This document shows positions 7,077 through 12,219 of a stretch of 12,219 nucleotides of DNA, piece after piece. Below the pieces are notes generated by a model. That model saw only the letters and a list, made by a program, of their open reading frames with translations, was not told where the DNA came from and made no database searches. The position numbers were made by a program, and so were the translations under genes. How positions within the stretch are numbered: position 1 is the stretch's first letter; the number at the start of each line of letters is the position of its first letter. Source of the DNA: CAZQEZ01 sp964592475. Lineage in GTDB: Bacteria > Bacteroidota > Bacteroidia > Cytophagales > Cyclobacteriaceae. The stretch lies in contig CAZQEZ010000126.1 of assembly GCA_964592475.1 (NCBI GenBank), positions 1 to 12,219 of the forward strand. Direction: 5' to 3'.

Positions 7077-8549
7077 ATGAAAAAGCTGCTGACCTTACTA
7101 TTGATTGGTATCAGTTGGCAAATAAATGCCCAAAAGCCCAACATACTATTAATTATTTCCGATGACCTTAATACCCAAATCGGGCCCTATCTTGATATAA
7201 ATGATCACACCCCTAATTTGGACAAATTGGCTGACCAGGGAGTAAAATTCACCAATGCTTATTGTCAGTATCCCATTTGTGGGCCATCCAGGGCCTCATT
7301 TATGAGTGGACTGTACCCTGAAACGAATGGAGTAACAGGCAATGCTTATCAACTGGGAAGTTACAAGGCTGCAACTCCCGCGCTGGCAGACCATCCCACC
7401 ATGGCTGGATTTTTCCGTGAGAATGGTTATTACACTGCCCGTGTTTCTAAAATATTTCATATGGGGGTACCCGGAGGTATTGAAAGAGGTGAAGCAGGCA
7501 GCGACGTGCCGGAATCGTGGGATTATGCATACAATGTGATGGCACCGGAAACCATGAGCCCGGGAAAATTGGAGTTGCTCTCTCTCAAAAACCACCATTA
7601 TGGCTCCAATTTTGCCAGTATGATTTTGCCGGATGAATTTGAAATTACTCAAACCGACTACATAGCCACCAGCCAGGCAATTGCTATCCTGGAAAACCGT
7701 GTTAGGGAAATACCGGAAGGCGCTACTAATCGGGTTAAGTTTAAAGCCGACCAGCCGTTTTTCCTGGCGGTGGGCATGGTAAGGCCGCATGTGCCTTTAA
7801 TTGCTCCCGCAAATTGTTTTGAACCCTACCCAGAGGAAAGTATAAATTTGCCTCCTGCAAAAGTTGCTAAAAATGTACCTCCACAGGCATTGCGCAGAAG
7901 AAATGAGCACGTGTGGGGTATGAATGAAGAACAGCAAAAAAAGACCATAGGTGCCTACCTGGCCAGTGTGCGTTTTATGGACCAGCAGGTGGGTCGGCTG
8001 CTGGATGCCCTTGACAGGTTGGGTGCCAGGGAAAACACGATCGTAGTTTTTATTTCCGATCATGGCTACAACCTGGGTGAGCACGACTGCTGGTCCAAGA
8101 TCAGCCTTTGGGATGAAAGTATCAGGGTGCCCATGATCATTTCCGCCCCGGGTTATGAGAAAAACCAGAGCACCTCTGCCCAATCAGTGGTAGAATTGAT
8201 CGACCTTTATCCTACCCTGGCAGAGTTATGCGGCCTTAAAAATGAAACACCAGCAATATTACAGGGCAAAAGCCTTGTGCCAATGCTGGGAAATCCCGAG
8301 ATGAAAAATACGGAAGATATTGCTTACACCGTAAGCTACGGTGGGAAAGATGGGGCTATCACAACGTCTCGTTGGAAATACACCCGCTGGGGTGATGAAA
8401 ACGGAAAGGAAAACGAGGAATTGTACGACCATCAAAATGACCCGCAGGAATATCATAATTTAGTCGATGATAAAAAACATAAAAAAACTCTGGAAGAGAT
8501 GCGGGGAAAATATGAGCAGATGAAAAAGAAAGTAAAAAAGATGGATTGA
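7077..8549 (+). CDS. secreted formylglycine-dependent sulfatase, iduronate-2-sulfatase-like
   Basis: A 490-residue exported sulfatase hydrolysing sulfate esters, probably on a sulfated glycan. Residues 1-19 are a signal peptide (MKKLLTLLLIGISWQINAQ). The metal-binding start NILLIISDDL has D29 and D30. The core CGPSR at 68-72 has C68 as the residue matured to formylglycine. K125 and H128 in SKIFHMG, H238 in VRPHVP, D328-H329 in FISDHGYNLGEH and K341 complete a full active site. The overall pattern (SDD then CxPSR, VSKIFH, RPHVP, SDHGYNLGEH) is that of iduronate-2-sulfatase-like enzymes. The end is complete, with a typical ELYDHQNDPQEYHNL tail. It needs a maturase (anSME or FGE), which is not in the window. 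No polysaccharide-utilisation genes flank it, so the substrate is unknown. Confidence 0.92.
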   Translation: MKKLLTLLLIGISWQINAQKPNILLIISDDLNTQIGPYLDINDHTPNLDKLADQGVKFTNAYCQYPICGPSRASFMSGLYPETNGVTGNAYQLGSYKAATPALADHPTMAGFFRENGYYTARVSKIFHMGVPGGIERGEAGSDVPESWDYAYNVMAPETMSPGKLELLSLKNHHYGSNFASMILPDEFEITQTDYIATSQAIAILENRVREIPEGATNRVKFKADQPFFLAVGMVRPHVPLIAPANCFEPYPEESINLPPAKVAKNVPPQALRRRNEHVWGMNEEQQKKTIGAYLASVRFMDQQVGRLLDALDRLGARENTIVVFISDHGYNLGEHDCWSKISLWDESIRVPMIISAPGYEKNQSTSAQSVVELIDLYPTLAELCGLKNETPAILQGKSLVPMLGNPEMKNTEDIAYTVSYGGKDGAITTSRWKYTRWGDENGKENEELYDHQNDPQEYHNLVDDKKHKKTLEEMRGKYEQMKKKVKKMD

Positions 8550-8728
8550 AAAGATTGAAATCAATCAATTAGCAAAGACAACTTACCCAAAAATGCATCA
8601 AAGCGCTGACGTAATTCATGTGGACCAGGATGGTTTTAAAGCCATTGACCGGGCCAGGGATAACGGCATCAAGAAATCGTCAGGCTTTTGCAGGAGAAGA
8701 TGTGAGATTAGGATTGGGGTGATTGTTT
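8550..8728. other. spacer with a 46-codon orphan ORF
   Basis: After the sulfatase stop there is a small hairpin (GATTG at 8553-8557 and CAATC at 8562-8566) without a T tract, so it is not a convincing terminator. An ORF of 46 codons runs from ATG 8593 to TAG 8731-8733, opening MHQSADVIHVDQDGFKAIDR. I do not recognise it. Its stop falls on the first bases of the structured repeat, so it may be a gene remnant cut by the repeat. Confidence 0.35.
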
Positions 8729-8914
8729 CGTAGTGTCGAACGCCGTGNNNNNNNNNNNNNNNNNNNNNNNNNNNNNNNNNNNNNNNNNNNNNNNNNNNNN
8801 NNNNNNNNNNNNNNNNNNNNNNNNNNNNNNNNNNNNNNNNNNNNNNNCACTACGAGTCAGCAGTCTATATGACTCCAGCCTTTCTTTCTTTGCGCCTCTG
8901 CGCCTTCGCGTGGT
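8729..8914 (+). repeat. structured dispersed repeat, copy 1 (interrupted by the assembly gap)
   Basis: Matches copy 2 (9146-9230) in the same orientation. The left piece 8733-8747 is identical over 15 bases. The right piece 8848-8914 matches over 67 bases with one substitution (8904 region, GCGCC versus GCGTC). Copy 2 has only CGA between the two matching blocks. With those three bases restored, CGTAGTGTCG (8729-8738) and CGACACTACG would form a perfect 10-bp stem around the loop AACGCCGTG. A second hairpin, GAGTCA and TGACTC, follows. The tail is made of degenerate 9-base units (TTTGCGCCT, CTGCGCCTT, CGCGTGG), a type of low-complexity dispersed repeat common in bacterial intergenic DNA. Confidence 0.85.
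8748..8847. other. assembly gap (100 N)
   Basis: Exactly 100 N bases, the conventional placeholder for a gap of unknown size. It lies inside the first repeat copy, exactly where copy 2 has only three bases (CGA). The true missing sequence may therefore be about 3 bp, or may hide further repeat copies that the assembler could not resolve. Confidence 0.97.
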
Positions 8915-9145
8915 ATAATTCTGCAAGAAATGCTCCCCCTTGAAACATGCACCTCCGCTTTTTTTCTTATAATGGATAGGTAAAACCTGATTTATCAATG
9001 AAAAACATACCTTTCCTGCTTTTTTTCATTATCTCTCTTCACAGCCCGGCACAGGAAATTGATTGTAAAGCGAATCAGAAAATTACTGATCCCGATTTTA
9101 AAGCATTTGTGGATTTGTTGATGAAAAAGAGTTGCCAATTTCTAC

Positions 9146-9230
9146 GTGTCGAACGCCGTGCGACACTACGAGTCAGCAGTCTATATGACTCCAGCCTTTC
9201 TTTCTTTGCGCCTCTGCGTCTTCGCGTGGT
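9146..9230 (+). repeat. structured dispersed repeat, copy 2 (complete)
   Basis: An 85-bp direct repeat of the element at 8729-8914. Hairpin 1 is GTGTCG (9146-9151) and CGACAC (9161-9166) around AACGCCGTG. Hairpin 2 is GAGTCA (9170-9175) and TGACTC (9186-9191). A pyrimidine-rich tail of degenerate 9-base units ends in CGCGTGGT at 9230. The outer left arm that would extend hairpin 1 to 10 bp is altered here (CTAC instead of CGTA), marking the junction with the truncated gene. The element ends 9 bases before the nrtR palindrome. No transposase or ORF of its own is present, so any movement would depend on outside enzymes. Confidence 0.85.
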
Positions 9231-9239
9231 TTACTTCCT

Positions 9240-9258
9240 TTGTGTAAAAATTACACAA
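9240..9258. promoter_or_regulatory. candidate NrtR operator, perfect palindrome
   Basis: TTGTGTAA-AAA-TTACACAA is a perfect 8-bp inverted repeat with a 3-bp centre. It lies immediately upstream of the predicted -33 region of nrtR. Its size and symmetry fit a dimeric winged-helix repressor, and NrtR family members commonly autoregulate. A related site lies 53 bp downstream (9293-9311), on nearly the same face of the helix. The assignment to NrtR is inference from position. Confidence 0.6.
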
Positions 9259-9264
9259 TAATTC

Positions 9265-9295
9265 TTGCTTAATAAAAATTCTTACTCTACCTTTG
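9265..9295 (+). promoter_or_regulatory. predicted promoter of nrtR-pncA
   Basis: TTG at 9265-9267, a 20-base spacer and a perfect -7 element TACCTTTG at 9288-9295 make the best complete Bacteroidota promoter in the window. A start point near 9301 would leave only about 12-14 bases before the GTG start at 9315, so the message is nearly leaderless. Confidence 0.65.
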
Positions 9296-9311
9296 TGTAA
9301 AATAAACACTA
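9293..9311. promoter_or_regulatory. second candidate operator overlapping the -7 element
   Basis: TTGTGTAA (9293-9300) repeats the left arm of the upstream palindrome exactly. The right arm AAACACTA (9304-9311) matches the expected TTACACAA at five of eight positions. The site covers the last bases of the -7 element and the expected transcription start, so a bound repressor would block initiation. Confidence 0.45.
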
Positions 9312-9314
9312 AGA

Positions 9315-10016
9315 GTGAGCGAAAAAGGTAAATATTGCTACGAATACCCCCGCCCAGCCGTTACCACCGACTGCGTAATTTTTGGCTTTGATGGCAACCA
9401 GCTCAACCTGCTGCTTATCGCCAGAGGCATCGAACCTTTCAAAGGGCAGTGGGCATTTCCCGGTGGCTTCGTGCGCATGCAGGAAACTACCGAAGCATGT
9501 GCTCGCAGGGAGTTGGCGGAAGAAACCGGCCTTCTGGAGATATTCATGGAGCAACTGTACACCTTCAGTGAGCTGGAAAGAGACCCACGGGGACGCACTA
9601 TTTCTGTGGCTTATTTTGCTTTGGTAAACAACAGTGAATGGCAACCCATAGCCGGTGATGATGCTGGCAAGGCCCGCTGGTTTAGCATTGAAAATGTACC
9701 TGAATTGGCTTTTGATCACGAAAGGATTTTAAAACTTGCTGTAGAAAGACTCAGGGGGAAAATACGCTACCAACCCATTGGCTTCGAACTTCTGCCGGAG
9801 CAATTTACCCTGCCGCAGTTGCAAAACCTCTATGAAGCGATATTGCAACAGCCACTAGACCGGCGCAATTTTCGCAAAAAAATCATGAAATACAACATCC
9901 TGGAGCCACTGGATAAAAAAGAAGAAGGTACCCCTCACCGGGCAGCCCGCTATTATCAATTTAATCGAGAAAAATATCAGGCTTTAGTTGAAAAAGGATT
10001 CAATTTTGAAATATAA
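9315..10016 (+). CDS. nrtR: NrtR, Nudix-related transcriptional regulator of NAD metabolism
   Basis: A 233-residue regulator made of a Nudix domain (about 12-145) and a C-terminal winged-helix DNA-binding domain (about 160-233, with LPEQFTLPQLQNLYEAIL, then DRRNFRKKIM, a layout typical of NrtR). Known family members repress NAD salvage or synthesis genes and release DNA on binding ADP-ribose. Here the Nudix box is intact: G51, E57, then RELAEETGL at 65-73, fitting Gx5Ex7RExxEExGL. The protein may therefore also hydrolyse ADP-ribose, unlike family members with a decayed box. The start is GTG at 9315; no ATG precedes the conserved KYCYEYPRPAVTTD segment. The first gene of an nrtR-pncA unit, it lies 10 bp before pncA. 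An AraR-type paralogue regulating sugar genes is the alternative, but the neighbours favour NAD control. Confidence 0.9.
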   Translation: MSEKGKYCYEYPRPAVTTDCVIFGFDGNQLNLLLIARGIEPFKGQWAFPGGFVRMQETTEACARRELAEETGLLEIFMEQLYTFSELERDPRGRTISVAYFALVNNSEWQPIAGDDAGKARWFSIENVPELAFDHERILKLAVERLRGKIRYQPIGFELLPEQFTLPQLQNLYEAILQQPLDRRNFRKKIMKYNILEPLDKKEEGTPHRAARYYQFNREKYQALVEKGFNFEI

Positions 10017-10026
10017 TAATAATGCA

Positions 10027-10812
10027 ATGAAAAAAATAAAAAACCTCCTGCTGATTATTGACATGCAAAATGATTTCTGCCATCCTGAGGGAGCATTATT
10101 TGTGCCGGGGGCAGTAGAAGATGTGCAGCGTACTGCTGATTTCATCCGCAAAAACAGCCAAAATATTGACCAGGTGGTGATGACCCAGGACAATCATCAT
10201 CCTCTGGATATCGCCCATCCCGGTTTCTGGCGCAATGCACAGGGAGAACAGCCCCAACCATTCTCCCATATAACAGCAAATGAAGTTGAAAACGGCAGCT
10301 GGAAACCCATCAGGCAGCCGGAAAAAGTGCTTGCCTACCTGAAGGCGCTATACGAAAAGCAGGAATACCCGCACACCATCTGGCCAGAGCACTGCCTGAT
10401 AGGTTCCTGGGGCGCCGCCATGAAAAATGAATTGATGCAGGCGGTGGCAGACTGGGCGCGGCAGGGGAATTACTACCAGATGGTGACCAAAGGTCGCTAC
10501 CCATTCAGCGAGCATTTTGGTGCCTTACGCGCCAACATACCAGACCCGCAAGTGCCGGAGACGGAAATGAACCAGTCGCTGGTAACAACTCTGCAAGCCT
10601 ACGATCATGTCTACATTGCCGGAGAAGCCAAATCACACTGCGTGGCCAATACCCTCAAGCAATTGCTGAACCTGCAGCTCAGCAATCATTTGCACCTGCT
10701 GGAAGACACCATGTCGGATGTGCCCGGCCTCGGCCATTTGGGAGAACCCATTTACAAAAAAGCCAAACAGCAAGGCGTGAAGTTTGAAACCAGTTCGATG
10801 GTATTGGATTAG
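10027..10812 (+). CDS. pncA: nicotinamidase (isochorismatase-like cysteine hydrolase)
   Basis: A 261-residue cytoplasmic hydrolase predicted to convert nicotinamide to nicotinate and ammonia. The catalytic triad is visible: D12 in IIDMQNDF, K145 in MVTKGRYPF and C195 in IAGEAKSHCVANTL. Metal-site candidates are D55 with H57 or H58 in TQDNHHP, plus H64. WPEHCLIGSWGA (119-130) is also typical of the family. It is longer than the classical enzyme (about 210-215), with an insert around 65-110. The start at 10027 is chosen because MKKIKNLLLIIDMQ begins directly at the first strand. The in-frame ATG at 9988 would overlap nrtR by 29 bp and add 13 unrelated residues. It is co-transcribed with nrtR, and pncB, for the next pathway step, follows. 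Without the context it could only be called a cysteine hydrolase. Confidence 0.88.
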   Translation: MKKIKNLLLIIDMQNDFCHPEGALFVPGAVEDVQRTADFIRKNSQNIDQVVMTQDNHHPLDIAHPGFWRNAQGEQPQPFSHITANEVENGSWKPIRQPEKVLAYLKALYEKQEYPHTIWPEHCLIGSWGAAMKNELMQAVADWARQGNYYQMVTKGRYPFSEHFGALRANIPDPQVPETEMNQSLVTTLQAYDHVYIAGEAKSHCVANTLKQLLNLQLSNHLHLLEDTMSDVPGLGHLGEPIYKKAKQQGVKFETSSMVLD

Positions 10813-10864
10813 GAAATAATTTAATCATGGTAGGCAGCCCATCAAAATTAATCGTCATTTCTGC

Positions 10865-10872
10865 TACTTTTG
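10865..10872 (+). promoter_or_regulatory. predicted pncB promoter (-7 element)
   Basis: TACTTTTG matches TAnnTTTG perfectly and lies 77 bp before the pncB start. No clear -33 TTTG is present at the usual spacing. The 137-bp spacer between pncA and pncB suggests pncB is transcribed at least partly on its own. I saw no copy of the TTGTGTAA palindrome here. Confidence 0.45.
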
Positions 10873-10949
10873 CGAAGCATTAGTAGCAAGAAATCTACAT
10901 CTATGTGCAGAAAAGCTATACTTATTGAAAAACCTTAAAAAGAAACAAC

Positions 10950-12110
10950 ATGATAATTCAACATTTTACTGACAACGACCTTTACAAATTTACAACCATG
11001 AACGCGGTACAAAAGCTCTATCCCAATGCCTGGGTAAAATACCGCTTCATCAACCGGGCAGGCACAGAATTTCCAGAGGGATTTGCCGAAGCAATGAAGG
11101 AAGAAGTGCACAGTATGGCCCAATTAAGCTTAAGCAAAGAAGAAGCAGACTTTATTAGTGCCCGCTGCTACTACTTCGACCCGGTTTTCGTCGATTTACT
11201 CAAAGGCTATCGCTACGATCCGGCAGAAGTGCATATCAGCCAGGAAGGGGGCAACCTGCAGGTAGAGATAGAGAGCTATTGGTATCGTACCGTGCTGTGG
11301 GAGGTTCCCTTGATGGCCCTGATTTCAGAATTATACTTCAAATTGAGTGGGCAAAAACCAGCTGAAGTTGAGCACAAAGCTGCCTACAAAGCGCAGAAGC
11401 TGGCCGAGATGCAGGCGGACTTCTCCGATTTTGGTACCCGCCGCCGTTTTTCTTTCCGTGTGCACGACCAGGTGGTTGGCACTTTAAAAGCCAACGCCGG
11501 TCAATATCTGAAAGGCACCAGCAATTTGTACCTGGCCATCAAATACAACCTTACACCCATAGGTACTCACCCACACGAGTGGTTCATGTACCACGCGGCA
11601 CACTTTGGCTATCGTGTGGCCAACCTTTACGGACTGGAGGCCTGGACGAATGTTTACCAGGGAGATTTGGGAATTGCCCTTACCGATACTTTTACCACTG
11701 AAAACTTTTTCCAGTCTTTCAATACGAAATACGCTAAACTCTTCGATGGCATTCGCTGGGATAGTGGCGATCCATTGGAATTTACGGAAAAGGCGCTAAA
11801 ATTTTATCAGCAGAAAAGAATCAATGCAAAAGCAAAAACTATTGTTTTCAGTGATTCACTTAACCTGGAAAAAGTAGCCGAAATTAAAAAATATGTGGCC
11901 GGGAGAATCCATGATGTCTATGGCATTGGAACTTTTTTCACCAATGATGTAGGTGTGAAACCACTCAACATGGTGATAAAACTGGTAGAAATTAAAACCA
12001 GCCCTGAAATGAATGCTGTCAACACCATCAAACTTTCGGACGTTGCCGGCAAACACACCGGTCCGGCGGAGGAAATTGGATTGTGTAAGCAGGTGTTACA
12101 ATTAAATTAA
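10950..12110 (+). CDS. pncB: nicotinate phosphoribosyltransferase
   Basis: A 386-residue cytoplasmic enzyme that joins nicotinate to PRPP, giving nicotinate mononucleotide, the entry step of NAD salvage through the Preiss-Handler route. The N-terminus FTDNDLYKFTTMNAV is the family opening. Then come GTRRRFS (162-168), KGTSNLYLA (188-196), GTHPHEWFM (205-213), with H209 the likely phosphorylated histidine, and the PRPP-site WDSGDP (270-275). GIGTFFTNDVG lies near 336-346. The length is close to that of the PncB type of about 400 residues. The gene is complete and starts with ATG after an A-rich leader. Together with the upstream amidase it forms a full nicotinamide-to-NaMN path. NaMN adenylyltransferase and NAD synthetase are not in the window. 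Confidence 0.96.
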   Translation: MIIQHFTDNDLYKFTTMNAVQKLYPNAWVKYRFINRAGTEFPEGFAEAMKEEVHSMAQLSLSKEEADFISARCYYFDPVFVDLLKGYRYDPAEVHISQEGGNLQVEIESYWYRTVLWEVPLMALISELYFKLSGQKPAEVEHKAAYKAQKLAEMQADFSDFGTRRRFSFRVHDQVVGTLKANAGQYLKGTSNLYLAIKYNLTPIGTHPHEWFMYHAAHFGYRVANLYGLEAWTNVYQGDLGIALTDTFTTENFFQSFNTKYAKLFDGIRWDSGDPLEFTEKALKFYQQKRINAKAKTIVFSDSLNLEKVAEIKKYVAGRIHDVYGIGTFFTNDVGVKPLNMVIKLVEIKTSPEMNAVNTIKLSDVAGKHTGPAEEIGLCKQVLQLN

Positions 12111-12135
12111 ATCTGAAATAAAAGACTATCATTAA

Positions 12136-12219
12136 ATGAAGATTATGAATAGAACACCCATACATCATAGCCGTCAACTTAAGAAAAAACTGTTTTATGA
12201 ATGGTATATAAACTCCAAA
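12136..12219 (+). CDS. possible start of a further gene, cut by the window end
   Basis: An ATG at 12136 (or 12145, in frame) opens a reading frame that stays open for 28 codons to the window end: MKIMNRTPIHHSRQLK, then a basic KKLFYEWY stretch. No promoter or ribosome site supports it and I do not recognise the sequence. It begins 25 bp after pncB on the same strand, so it could be co-transcribed if real. Confidence 0.3.
   Translation, partial: MKIMNRTPIHHSRQLKKKLFYEWYINSK

Larger units (their letters stand above)
8998..9261 (+). pseudogene. 5' fragment of a secreted-protein gene fused to the repeat
   Basis: An 87-codon frame of two unlike parts. Residues 1-19 (MKNIPFLLFFIISLHSPAQ) are a clear signal peptide, followed by about 28 ordinary residues (EIDCKANQKITDPDFKAF, then VDLLMKK). 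From about residue 50 the frame is simply the translated repeat (RVERRATLRV, then SSLSFFAPLRLRVV), and the stop at 9259-9261 falls within the palindrome upstream of nrtR. I do not recognise the original protein; about 47 native residues remain. The join lies at about 9140-9146. This looks like a gene whose 3' part was lost when the repeat was gained or when two copies recombined. A functional short product is unlikely. Confidence 0.6.

Noticed and set aside
8553..8566. Hairpin GATTG/CAATC after the sulfatase as a terminator
   Set aside because: The stem is short and AT-rich and is not followed by a T tract.
8708..8998. Arginine-rich reading frame on the - strand across the gap
   Set aside because: It is the antisense translation of the low-complexity repeat and runs through N bases; no independent gene features.
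8729..9230. Two repeats as a CRISPR array or an insertion sequence
   Set aside because: There are only two copies, far apart, with no regular spacers, no cas genes, no transposase and no target-site duplication visible.
9988..10026. Upstream ATG as the start of pncA
   Set aside because: It would overlap nrtR by 29 bp and add 13 residues ahead of a sequence that already begins at the conserved first strand; ATG 10027 is preferred.
10821..10852. Loose inverted repeat after pncA as a terminator
   Set aside because: The arms are only four to five bases with mismatches between them, and there is no T tract.
12079..12105. TTGTGTAA followed by TTACAA at the end of pncB, resembling the nrtR palindrome
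   Set aside because: The spacing is seven rather than three bases, the stem is only five perfect pairs, and the sequence lies in the last codons of pncB. Likely chance.

Overview
The window looks like a chromosome segment of a Bacteroidota bacterium. The order cannot be fixed from sequence alone. Evidence: a CarboxypepD_reg-like plus OMP_b-brl_3 type TonB-dependent outer-membrane protein with the typical C-terminus of that family; five perfect Bacteroidota -7 promoter elements (TAnnTTTG), mostly in front of genes; few Shine-Dalgarno sites; and the Rnf and NAD-salvage protein types. All supported genes lie on the + strand. No rRNA, tRNA or CRISPR array was seen. A 100-base N run at 8748-8847 is an assembly gap.

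Layout. Positions 1-330 are AT-rich and hold no gene I can support. An AraC-family regulator (331-1137) is followed by an outer-membrane receptor gene (1218-3680) that is cut by an in-frame TAA at 3261-3263; the rest of the barrel continues in the same frame to a normal family C-terminus at 3680. A 513-bp spacer holds a terminator-like hairpin and two promoter-like elements. Then come four tightly coupled membrane genes, rnfD-rnfG-rnfE-rnfA (4194-6936), for the ion-pumping ferredoxin:NAD+ oxidoreductase. The rnfB and rnfC genes normally found with them are not in the window. A secreted formylglycine-type sulfatase (7077-8549) follows. A stretch in front of it resembles a scrap of another sulfatase.

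Positions 8550-9240 are a remodelled accessory patch. It contains a short orphan ORF, two direct copies of a roughly 85-bp structured repeat (the first interrupted by the N gap), and the beginning of a secreted-protein gene whose 3' part is replaced by the second repeat copy.

The last region is an NAD-salvage locus: nrtR (Nudix-type repressor), pncA-like nicotinamidase 10 bp downstream, and pncB (nicotinate phosphoribosyltransferase) behind its own predicted promoter. PncA converts nicotinamide to nicotinate and PncB converts nicotinate to NaMN. NrtR is expected to sense ADP-ribose and repress. A perfect 19-bp palindrome just upstream of the nrtR promoter, plus a second imperfect copy over the -7 element, make a good candidate operator pair. 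Through NAD the locus is loosely linked to the Rnf complex, but nothing in the sequence shows shared control.

I did not find a clearly new system. The points most worth a second look are the palindrome pair at nrtR, the structured repeat pair and what it says about the gap, the nonsense codon in the receptor, and the rnf cluster lacking rnfB and rnfC.
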